The notes below the pieces were generated by a model, which was not told the DNA's origin, did no database searches, and saw nothing but the letters and a program-made list of their open reading frames with translations. Source: Elusimicrobiota bacterium (GTDB taxonomy: Bacteria; Elusimicrobiota; Elusimicrobia; 2-02-FULL-39-32). From it: a stretch of 11,918 nt of DNA. The position numbers and the translations under genes were made by a program. Below are positions 6,085 to 11,918 of the stretch, in pieces. Where the stretch lies: assembly GCA_023249715.1 (NCBI GenBank), contig JAHFCA010000027.1, positions 1 to 11,918 on the forward strand, in the 5' to 3' direction. Position 1 is the stretch's first letter. The number at the start of each line of letters is the position of its first letter.

Positions 6085-7176
6085 ATGGAACAAAAAAACA
6101 AAACCAATGTCAGCATCATCGGGGCAGGTTCCACTTACGGAATTTTTCTGGTAAAGTGGGCGCTGCAGCTCAAGTGGTTCCCGGAAGCGAATACCGAAAA
6201 TATTTCCCCGCCTGCCATTGGCAATATTTCTTATTCCAACACCAGTGAAAGAAATAAAAATTTAGTTCTGGAAGTTTTATTAAATGATTTATCTCATATG
6301 AGCTCTTTTTCTAGCATGAGCTCAGAAAAAATTTTAAAGGATGTGCATGGTTACACCAATTGGAGAGAAATGATACTGAAGGAGTCTCCGGGCTTAGTCG
6401 TGATTTGTTCTCCCATCTCCACACATGTTCCATATTTAAGAGAACTATTGACCGATTTTAACGTAAAAAACATCCTCTGCGAACCTCCCTTGGGCCACTT
6501 GCACGAAACGGAATCTCTGGAAAAAATGATGCAACTGGCCAAAAAAAAAGGAGTTACTATTGGAGTCAATCAGCAATATCGTATTCTTTATCAACGATTG
6601 CAAAACCTTCCGCTGAATCCAGCCGCTAAGAAAAAAAATGAAAATTTTAGCCATCTATTAGACAACTTAACTGCCCTTAAGATTACGTTTATTACCCATG
6701 GCACCCGAGTGTGGAGAAAAATGCAGGGAGTGGGCGAACAAGAAATTCTGGAAGATTTAGGGCCTCACGTTTTTGAATTACTTCCTAAAAGCCTTCAAAA
6801 CAAACACGTGACGGTTCAGGAAGTAAAAAAAGAGGGAGACAACCTTTTTTTAAATTATGTGGAGTACGATTTAATGTTTGATACTATCCCCGTTCGTTTA
6901 ACGCTAGGGTACCATAGAAAACTAAAAAGTTTAAAATTGGTTTTTAATATCGATAAAAAAGAGTATGAATTCCATGTAACAGGAGCAACGAATCCTCAGA
7001 CTGGCGAGTTTACCCGCTGGATTGAAGGGAAAAATTATGCCTATCTCTTTAAACATTTACTCAATACCGACCTAGTGAAAACATCGTTTATGTATTCCCT
7101 GGCGGGGAATCCCATTGTTACTCTCGAAGACGGAATTAAAAGCCTTAAGTTTATCCAAACCCTGCATAAACATTAA
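6085..7176 (+). CDS. Divergent Gfo/Idh/MocA-family oxidoreductase-like protein
   Basis: The product is 363 aa. The N-terminal Rossmann fold shows VSIIGAGSTYGIF (9-21). The strand VVICSPISTHVPYLREL (105-121) and LCEPPLGHLHETESLEKM (131-148) match the family's nucleotide-binding half. The C-terminal half has ILEDLGPHVFELL (221-233), matching the family's D-x-G-x-H helix, and TLEDGIKSLKFIQTL (346-360), like the usual final motif. The family motif EKP, whose Lys normally takes part in catalysis and cofactor binding, is EPP here (133-135). An insert of charged residues lies at about 180-190. Members usually oxidise or reduce sugars with NAD(P), but biliverdin reductase also belongs to this fold. 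Its substrate cannot be read here. AAGGAT precedes the ATG, and the gene is probably co-transcribed with pduO. Confidence 0.75.
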   Translation: MEQKNKTNVSIIGAGSTYGIFLVKWALQLKWFPEANTENISPPAIGNISYSNTSERNKNLVLEVLLNDLSHMSSFSSMSSEKILKDVHGYTNWREMILKESPGLVVICSPISTHVPYLRELLTDFNVKNILCEPPLGHLHETESLEKMMQLAKKKGVTIGVNQQYRILYQRLQNLPLNPAAKKKNENFSHLLDNLTALKITFITHGTRVWRKMQGVGEQEILEDLGPHVFELLPKSLQNKHVTVQEVKKEGDNLFLNYVEYDLMFDTIPVRLTLGYHRKLKSLKLVFNIDKKEYEFHVTGATNPQTGEFTRWIEGKNYAYLFKHLLNTDLVKTSFMYSLAGNPIVTLEDGIKSLKFIQTLHKH

Positions 7177-7367
7177 GGACTTTGTTCCAAACGTTCCACT
7201 TCTCGCATTTGACGGTCTATTCGGTTCATCCTCTGATTTTGTAAAGCTTCTGTAACTAAAACCATTCCATAGATCGTTATCCCGATGCAAATATAAGAGA
7301 TCATGCGCCAAGCCCGGGGCGTCATTCCTCCATAGAGAAATGTATTCATCTGTTTTGTAGAACTCAT
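7173..7367 (-). CDS. Small single-pass membrane protein, unknown function
   Basis: The product is 64 aa. One hydrophobic segment lies at about 22-40 (MISYICIGITIYGMVLV). A highly charged tail follows (NQRMNRIDRQMREVERLEQ), probably helical and possibly coiled-coil, likely cytoplasmic or periplasmic depending on topology. I recognise no family. Its stop codon overlaps that of the preceding plus-strand gene in a shared TTAA, so the two genes converge. An extended -10 box ends only eight bases before the ATG, which would give a leaderless or nearly leaderless mRNA. No Shine-Dalgarno is present. It shares an operator region with hemL. Support comes from the composition and the promoter, not from homology. 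Confidence 0.55.
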   Translation of the reverse strand: MSSTKQMNTFLYGGMTPRAWRMISYICIGITIYGMVLVTEALQNQRMNRIDRQMREVERLEQSP

Positions 7368-7375
7368 GCAAGGTT

Positions 7376-7384
7376 ATTATATCA
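7376..7384 (-). promoter_or_regulatory. Leftward extended -10 box for the small membrane protein
   Basis: Read on the minus strand, 7384 to 7376 is TGATATAAT, an exact TATAAT with the TGn extension. The ATG at 7367 begins eight bases later, so the transcript would start at or next to the start codon. One copy of ATTAGGGT overlaps the upstream edge of this box. Confidence 0.5.
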
Positions 7385-7424
7385 TTAGGGTGAACCCTAA
7401 TAATTCAGTTAAATTATTAGGGTT
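7384..7424. promoter_or_regulatory. Operator-like triple ATTAGGGT site between divergent promoters
   Basis: AACCCTAATAATT (7393-7405) and AATTATTAGGGTT (7412-7424) form a perfect 13-bp inverted repeat with a 6-bp spacer. A third copy, ATTAGGGT (7384-7391), makes a second near-palindrome with the left arm (ATTAGGGT-GA-ACCCTAAT, where two bases are shared spacer). The sites lie between two diverging -10 boxes, and the rightmost overlaps the expected -35 of hemL. A dimeric repressor or activator bound here could control both genes. The regulator is unknown. Confidence 0.55.
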
Positions 7425-7435
7425 AAAGGTAAAAA

Positions 7436-7444
7436 TGATATACT
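7436..7444 (+). promoter_or_regulatory. Extended -10 box of the hemL operon
   Basis: TGATATACT has the TGn extension and a TATACT hexamer. Transcription would start near 7451, leaving a leader of about 18 bases that includes AGTAGGT before the ATG at 7469. The -35 position (about 7416-7422, ATTAGGG) is poor and falls inside the operator-like repeat, which suggests activation or repression there. Confidence 0.5.
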
Positions 7445-7468
7445 AGTAAAATTATAGAAAGTAGGTCC

Positions 7469-8752
7469 ATGTTTAAGAATTCTAAAAAACTTTTTTCCAG
7501 AGCCCAAAAATATTTAGTTGGCGGCGTAAACTCTCCCGTTCGGGCCTTTAAATCTGTAGGCGGAAATCCAATATTTATCCATAAAGGAAAAGGGGCCTAT
7601 TTATGGGATGTCGACGGGAATAAATACGCAGATTTTGTAGGTTCGTGGGGTCCTTTAATTTTGGGACACAACCATCCTTCCATCCTTTTAAAAATAAGGC
7701 AACAAGCAGTTTTGGGCTCTTCTTATGGCGCTCCTACCGAATTGGAAATTGAAATGGCTAAACTGGTTTCCGAGGCCATTCCATCCATAGAAAAAGTGCG
7801 GTTTGTCTCTTCTGGAACAGAAGCGGCCATGTCTGCCATTCGTTTAGCGAGAGGCGCCACCAAACGGGACAAAATCATTAAATTTTCCGGCTGTTACCAT
7901 GGACACTCGGATGGACTGTTGGTTAAAGCCGGTTCCGGCGCCACTACGCTTGGAGTTCCAGATTCCAGCGGCATTCCTAAGGCTTATTCTGCACAAACCA
8001 TCGTCCTTCCTTATAATGATAGCAGCGCAGCGATCCGTTGTTTTAAAAAAATGGGCGAAGAGATTGCCGCCATTATTGTGGAACCCATTGCAGCCAATAT
8101 GGGAGTGATCCTTCCCCAGAAAGGATTTTTGGAAACCTTGAGGCACGTTACCCAACAATGGGGGGCTTTGCTTATTTTTGATGAAGTCATTACAGGATTT
8201 AGAGTTTCTTATGGTGGCGCTCAAAAACTTCTTGGTATTAAACCAGACCTCACCTGCCTTGGAAAGATTATTGGAGGCGGTTTACCTGTTGGAGCTTTTG
8301 GCGGAAAAAAAGAAATTATGGAACACCTATCCCCATTAGGACCTGTTTACCAAGCCGGGACGCTCTCGGGAAATCCTTTGGCCATGGCTGCGGGAATTGA
8401 AACACTGAAACAACTAAAAAAATTAAATCCTTATTCCGAATTAGAAAAGCGATGCAAAAAATTTATTCAATCTTGGATTAGCGCAGCGCAAATAAACCAG
8501 ATAGGTTCACTGTTCACGCTCTTTTTTAGCGAGCAGCCTGTCACAGACTATTCTTCCGCGCTTAAAGCGAACACCAAACTCTACGCCCAATTTTTCCACA
8601 AATTATTAGAACAGGGAATCTATTTCCCTCCCTCTCAATTCGAAGCCGCTTTTATATCGTGCGCTCACGAGGAATCCCTTCTTGAAAAAATTTCTTATAA
8701 AATATTAAACACTCTAAGGAGTTTAAACCCTAGAACCGAGGTTCTAGAGTAA
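7469..8752 (+). CDS. hemL: Glutamate-1-semialdehyde 2,1-aminomutase
   Basis: The product is 427 aa, full length for the family. It is a PLP-dependent class III aminotransferase-fold enzyme that turns glutamate-1-semialdehyde into 5-aminolevulinate, the precursor of all tetrapyrroles, in the cytoplasm. Visible motifs are the N-terminal GGVNSPVRAF (18-27), SSGTEAAMSAIRLARG (114-129), CYHGHSDGLL (142-151), FDEVITGFR (237-245, Asp238 against the PLP ring nitrogen), the Schiff-base Lys266 in CLGKIIGGGLPVGAFGG, and AGTLSGNPLAMAAG (296-309). The start has AGTAGGT upstream. The gene leads a tight operon, with only three bases between its stop and the DUF1015 start. It indicates the C5 (glutamate) route of heme or corrin synthesis and fits with cobA and pduO nearby. 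Confidence 0.97.
   Translation: MFKNSKKLFSRAQKYLVGGVNSPVRAFKSVGGNPIFIHKGKGAYLWDVDGNKYADFVGSWGPLILGHNHPSILLKIRQQAVLGSSYGAPTELEIEMAKLVSEAIPSIEKVRFVSSGTEAAMSAIRLARGATKRDKIIKFSGCYHGHSDGLLVKAGSGATTLGVPDSSGIPKAYSAQTIVLPYNDSSAAIRCFKKMGEEIAAIIVEPIAANMGVILPQKGFLETLRHVTQQWGALLIFDEVITGFRVSYGGAQKLLGIKPDLTCLGKIIGGGLPVGAFGGKKEIMEHLSPLGPVYQAGTLSGNPLAMAAGIETLKQLKKLNPYSELEKRCKKFIQSWISAAQINQIGSLFTLFFSEQPVTDYSSALKANTKLYAQFFHKLLEQGIYFPPSQFEAAFISCAHEESLLEKISYKILNTLRSLNPRTEVLE
8730..8747. repeat. Palindrome at the hemL 3' end
   Basis: CTAGAACC-GA-GGTTCTAG is a perfect 8-bp inverted repeat with a 2-bp centre, so as RNA it is a 7-bp stem with a CGAG tetraloop. It encodes the last hemL residues and ends eight bases before the next ATG. 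It could tune translation of the DUF1015 gene, or be a protein site. No T-run follows. Confidence 0.35.
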
Positions 8753-8755
8753 AAT

Positions 8756-9967
8756 ATGCCTGAAATTTCTCCCTTTAGCGCGTATCGGTTTAATTGTTCC
8801 AATAACGAAATTAAAAATTGGATTTGCCCTCCCTATGATATTATTCCTGCTGAGTTAGAAAAAAAATTACAAAAAAAGAGAGTGAATGCCATTCGGATTG
8901 AACTTCCCAAGGGCAGTCCGGAAACAAAATATAAGAATGCGGCAAAAATTTGGCAAAACTGGACAAAAAACGGAACGGTTAAGGAAGAGGAATCGGAATG
9001 TTTTTATCTTTACGAACAAACATTTTCCGCCCATGGTAAAAAATTTTCCCGCCATGGCTTTTTTTGCGCGTTAAAACTGGAAATCCCCGGTGGAAAAGCT
9101 GTTTTAAGGCATGAGCTCACCTTAGCAAAACCCAAAGAAGACCGAATGTCCTTGCTGAATGCTCTCAATGTAAATACCAGCCCCATTTTTGGCATCTTTC
9201 AGGACCCCAAAAAAATAGCGAGAAATTTATTTAAACTCCTCACCAAAAAAACTCCGCAAGTCTCTTTTGTAGACCCAGAAAAAATTGTTCACAAGATGTG
9301 GACAGTATCGAATTCCAAAGTAATAGAGCAACTGCAAAAATTAATTGCCAAGGAATCCGTTTTAATCGCCGATGGCCACCACCGCTACGAAACCGCATGG
9401 TCCTATTCTAAGGATAACCCCAACCTAGAAGGAGCACGCTCTGCCTTATTTTTCTTAAGCCCAGTTGGAGATACGGGGCTTGTGGTTTATCCCACCCACA
9501 GAATTTTATTGAAAGAAGAAAGCTTAGAAGGATTTTTGGCTAAAATGGACCAATCGGGTTGTTTTGAATATAAAGAAGTAACCAATATTAGTTCTGCTAT
9601 TCAATCGATGTCTCCATTTAATTTTATCGTGAGCGATGGAAAAAAACACATTCTTATTCATCGTAGTTCTCTGATAAAATTAAAAAAATTGATACCGGGA
9701 AAATCTATTTTCTCTCTGCAGCATCCACTGGTACAAATTCATTCCCTCTTACTCCCCAACTACCAAAAAGAAGATTTTATTTATGTGCATGAAGAGGAAG
9801 AAGCCCTTCAACTCGCCAAAGAAAAAGGGAAGCTTACCTTAATAGTTCCCCCTACCTCCATTGAACATATGTATAAAATTGTGCAGAGTGGAGAAGTGAT
9901 GCCCCAGAAATCCACCTATTTTTACCCAAAAATTTGGAGCGGTCTGCTTTTTAGATCTCTCGTATAA
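8756..9967 (+). CDS. DUF1015 family protein
   Basis: The product is 403 aa, typical of the family. Its function is not established; some members are annotated as HTH or SpoOJ/ParA/ParB/repB-type proteins without solid evidence. Diagnostic motifs are ICPPYDII (23-30), LRHELTLAKPKEDRMSLL (117-134), SPIFGIF (142-148), the signature IADGHHRYETA (204-214) and YPTHRIL (245-251). The His- and Asp/Glu-rich motifs suggest a metal or nucleotide site, but this is inference. It is soluble, with no signal peptide. The ATG lies three bases after hemL, and pabB follows 11 bases after its stop. There is no obvious Shine-Dalgarno, so translation is probably coupled to hemL. Confidence 0.9.
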   Translation: MPEISPFSAYRFNCSNNEIKNWICPPYDIIPAELEKKLQKKRVNAIRIELPKGSPETKYKNAAKIWQNWTKNGTVKEEESECFYLYEQTFSAHGKKFSRHGFFCALKLEIPGGKAVLRHELTLAKPKEDRMSLLNALNVNTSPIFGIFQDPKKIARNLFKLLTKKTPQVSFVDPEKIVHKMWTVSNSKVIEQLQKLIAKESVLIADGHHRYETAWSYSKDNPNLEGARSALFFLSPVGDTGLVVYPTHRILLKEESLEGFLAKMDQSGCFEYKEVTNISSAIQSMSPFNFIVSDGKKHILIHRSSLIKLKKLIPGKSIFSLQHPLVQIHSLLLPNYQKEDFIYVHEEEEALQLAKEKGKLTLIVPPTSIEHMYKIVQSGEVMPQKSTYFYPKIWSGLLFRSLV

Positions 9968-9978
9968 AATTTTCCCGC

Positions 9979-11442
9979 ATGCCTAAAGATTTCACTCCCT
10001 CCTATGCGCAATTTAAGGAGCAGTGGAAGTCTTATTCTGTTATTCCCTTTATCCTTCGCTTTAAGTTAAACCTAAAAGATGTTTATCCGCCTTACTACAG
10101 CTATAACCAAAACTTAAAAGAAAATTTTTTACTGGATGGTTCCGGCCGTTACTCTTTTTTTCCTTTAAGCGGACCGTCTCAACATTATATTGCTCCCTCA
10201 TTCACAAAAGCTACAAAAACATGGAAATTGTTACAGCAAAATTTTAAGCAATGGCACGGCCCGAAACTTCCCTCTAATTTTCCTCCATTTTACGGAGGCG
10301 CGGTAGGAGTTTTATCCTACGACGCCGGCCGCATCTTCGAGAAAGGGTGGAAATCCTCACCCCCACCCAATTCCTTAAAACTCCCTCTCATAGATTTCTA
10401 TATCTATGATGACCTCGCCTGCTACGACAAAAAAAATCAGGAAATGTTTATTATCTCCTGTCTGAGGAAGAAGAAAACTTTAGACCCGTCAGTGGAACTT
10501 TATAATGAGCAAATTAGAAAAATCTTGAATTGGAAAACTAAGGAGATGAAAGCCGAGATTAATTTTAAAAGCGCGCAAGCGCGAGCGTCTTTTTTAAAGT
10601 TAACATCGGGTTCATCTTCGTGCGATCAAGTGCGAGTTAAAAATAAAAACTCTACTCAATATATTAGGTCGCTCGATCGAATAAAACAATATATCGCTCA
10701 AGGAGATATTTATCAGGCCAATTTATCTCAGAGAATTGAATGGAAATCCAATATGTCCCCCGAGCAATTTTACTTGAATTTACGCACTATCAATCCTTCT
10801 CCGTATGCCTGTTTATGGAAAACTCCCGCGTACTCGCTCGCGAGCTGCTCTCCGGAACTTTTACTTAAAAAAAGAGGTAATTATGTGGAAACACGCCCCC
10901 TAGCGGGGACCCGCCCTCGTGGGAAAGACCCTAAACTTGACCGAATATTAGAAGGAGAACTAATATTAAACGAGAAAGAGCGGGCGGAACATATTATGCT
11001 TGTGGATTTAGAACGCAATGATTTAGGAAGGGTATGCGCCCCAGGGAGCGTTTACGTAAAAAAGAATATGGCGATAGAAAAATATTCTCACGTGATGCAT
11101 ATTGTTTCTTACATAGAGGGTAAACTAAAAAAATCCTGCAATTTTTTTAAGGCTCTGGAAGCCCTTTTCCCCGGAGGCACGATTACCGGCTGCCCCAAAA
11201 TTAGATGCATGGAAATTTTAGATGAGTTGGAACCGGTGAGACGAGAGATTTTTTACGGTTCTGTAGGTTGGATAGGCTACCAAGGAGATGGCGAGATGAA
11301 TATTCTCATCCGCACCGCCGCCATTCAAAAAAATAAATTTACTATTCAGGTTGGTTCTGGCATTGTGGCGGATAGCCAGCCAAAACTAGAATTCCAAGAG
11401 TCCCTCCACAAAGCCCGCGCCCTCCTCGCCGCCTCCAAATAA
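9979..11442 (+). CDS. pabB: Aminodeoxychorismate/anthranilate synthase component I (PabB-like)
   Basis: The product is 487 aa, a complete chorismate-binding enzyme. It would aminate chorismate using ammonia from a glutaminase partner to give 4-amino-4-deoxychorismate (folate) or anthranilate (tryptophan). The N-terminal domain shows FLLDGSGRYSFF (50-61) and GGAVGVLSYDAGRIFE (106-121), more PabB- than TrpE-like. The catalytic part has IAQGDIYQANLSQ (239-251), TRPLAGTRPRG (305-315), ERAEHIMLVDLERNDLGRV (334-352), FPGGTITGCPKIRCMEILDE (397-416) and VGSGIVADS (458-466). Residue 309 is Ala in PLAGT, whereas E. coli PabB has Lys (PIKGT) and TrpE has Ala, so the product is not certain. No pabA, pabC or trp gene is in the window. 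It is the last gene of the hemL operon in view. Confidence 0.85.
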   Translation: MPKDFTPSYAQFKEQWKSYSVIPFILRFKLNLKDVYPPYYSYNQNLKENFLLDGSGRYSFFPLSGPSQHYIAPSFTKATKTWKLLQQNFKQWHGPKLPSNFPPFYGGAVGVLSYDAGRIFEKGWKSSPPPNSLKLPLIDFYIYDDLACYDKKNQEMFIISCLRKKKTLDPSVELYNEQIRKILNWKTKEMKAEINFKSAQARASFLKLTSGSSSCDQVRVKNKNSTQYIRSLDRIKQYIAQGDIYQANLSQRIEWKSNMSPEQFYLNLRTINPSPYACLWKTPAYSLASCSPELLLKKRGNYVETRPLAGTRPRGKDPKLDRILEGELILNEKERAEHIMLVDLERNDLGRVCAPGSVYVKKNMAIEKYSHVMHIVSYIEGKLKKSCNFFKALEALFPGGTITGCPKIRCMEILDELEPVRREIFYGSVGWIGYQGDGEMNILIRTAAIQKNKFTIQVGSGIVADSQPKLEFQESLHKARALLAASK

Positions 11443-11455
11443 TTTAATTCTTCTA

Positions 11456-11866
11456 CTAATAACTCTCTTTAGTCCAATCTTGGATCCTTAAGTTGGCAAC
11501 CCTGTTATATTCTTTTACGTTATGCGTAACCAATGTACCGTGATTTGCCAATACGGTGGCAGCGATCAATAAATCGTTGGGACCAATGGATTGACCCGCT
11601 TTTTCTAAGGAATGCCGTATCTTAGGATATATCAGCGAAGATTGATCGCAAAATGAAATGACTTCAAAGGGACCAAGAAAACGTTCAACAATCTCCTGAA
11701 CGTGTTTAGGATTATGACTCTTAAGAACGCCCAGAAGCAGCTCCGCTTTAACAATAGACAGTATCTTTATTTTATCTGGAGAAAAAGATTCTATCCATTG
11801 CTGAACGGCTGGAAACCTCCCCTGTAAAGCGAAGATACAGATATCTGTATCTAAATAATAATTCAT
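11456..11866 (-). CDS. vapC: PIN-domain ribonuclease toxin, VapC type
   Basis: The product is 136 aa, a normal VapC length. VapC toxins are Mg2+-dependent endoribonucleases that cut tRNA or rRNA when freed from the VapB antitoxin. The PIN acidic residues can be placed: Asp6 (YLDTDIC), Glu42 (VKAELLLG) and Asp98 (IGPNDLLIAA), followed by THNVKEYNRV (114-123), the usual end of the fold with Asn116 beside the active site. The ATG has GGAGG three bases upstream and overlaps the antitoxin stop as ATGA, the classic coupled arrangement. The gene converges with pabB, with only 13 bp between the stop codons and no clear terminator hairpin. The RNA target cannot be told from sequence. Confidence 0.9.
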   Translation of the reverse strand: MNYYLDTDICIFALQGRFPAVQQWIESFSPDKIKILSIVKAELLLGVLKSHNPKHVQEIVERFLGPFEVISFCDQSSLIYPKIRHSLEKAGQSIGPNDLLIAATVLANHGTLVTHNVKEYNRVANLRIQDWTKESY

Positions 11867-11918
11867 AAACCTCCATGCCGAATATCTTTAGAAAAATCCA
11901 GTTGCTTTGGTCTTTCCA
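11863..11918 (-). CDS. vapB: Antitoxin C-terminus, VapB-like (5' end outside the window)
   Basis: Directly upstream of the toxin, one minus-strand frame is open from the right edge to a TGA that overlaps the toxin ATG by four bases. It reads ERPKQLDFSKDIRHGGL and then stops. The position and the ATGA overlap are what a VapB-type antitoxin would show, and the short polar tail suits a toxin-binding C-terminus. The DNA-binding N-terminal domain is outside the window, so the family (AbrB, Phd or other) cannot be assigned. Confidence 0.65.
   Translation of the reverse strand, partial: ERPKQLDFSKDIRHGGL

Noticed and set aside
7072..7371. 99-residue minus-strand frame near the hemL promoter
   Set aside because: It runs antisense into the Gfo/Idh/MocA gene. 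The overlapping 64-residue frame has a membrane helix and better promoter placement.
7844..8224. 126-residue minus-strand frame inside hemL
   Set aside because: It is antisense to highly conserved hemL sequence and shows no protein-like motifs.
11443..11455. Terminator between pabB and vapC
   Set aside because: The 13-bp gap has no inverted repeat or T-run that would form one.

Overview
The window comes from a low-GC bacterial chromosome. The organism cannot be named from it. The short type IV pilin-like protein (N-terminal methylation motif, then SKEGSTKGGL..LRSAL..Y and a Gly/Trp-rich C-terminus) is of a kind I associate with Omnitrophota, Elusimicrobiota and related uncultivated lineages. 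The CobA, PduO, HemL, DUF1015 and PabB set fits an ordinary free-living bacterial core. Treat this placement as a weak inference.

Region A (1 to about 2240) looks like the integrase end of a mobile element that continues off the left edge. It holds the 3' end of an unrecognised gene, a 104-aa protein of a small accessory family, a roughly 300-bp non-coding stretch full of inverted repeats, an excisionase-like HTH protein and a complete tyrosine recombinase. The recombinase gene stops 14 bp before the 5' end of an intact tRNA-Thr(GGT) gene at 2244-2319, which is the likely integration target.

Region B (2335 to 5419, minus strand) is a probable operon read right to left: cobA (uroporphyrinogen-III C-methyltransferase), an ion-transporter-superfamily Na+/H+ antiporter-like membrane protein whose start lies inside the cobA 3' end, and the pilin-like protein.

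Region C (5468 to 7176, plus strand) diverges from cobA. It holds a PduO-type cob(I)alamin adenosyltransferase and a divergent Gfo/Idh/MocA-like protein that lacks the usual EKP lysine. A small single-pass membrane protein on the minus strand (7173-7367) ends against it.

Region D (7469 to 11442, plus strand) is a tight operon: hemL (glutamate-1-semialdehyde aminomutase), a DUF1015 protein and a pabB-like chorismate enzyme. Its promoter region, shared with the small membrane protein, has two divergent extended -10 boxes around three copies of ATTAGGGT, two of which form a perfect 13-bp inverted repeat.

Region E (11456 to 11918, minus strand) is a vapBC-type toxin-antitoxin module, with a full PIN toxin and only the antitoxin C-terminus in the window.

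Functionally, cobA, pduO and hemL all belong to tetrapyrrole metabolism (5-aminolevulinate supply, the siroheme/corrin branch and cobalamin adenosylation). The oxidoreductase-like gene sits among them without an assigned role. I see no clear novel defence or mobile system. The most unexplained sequences are the 9-bp-periodic inverted repeat at 724-836, the hemL operator region and the EPP-variant oxidoreductase.
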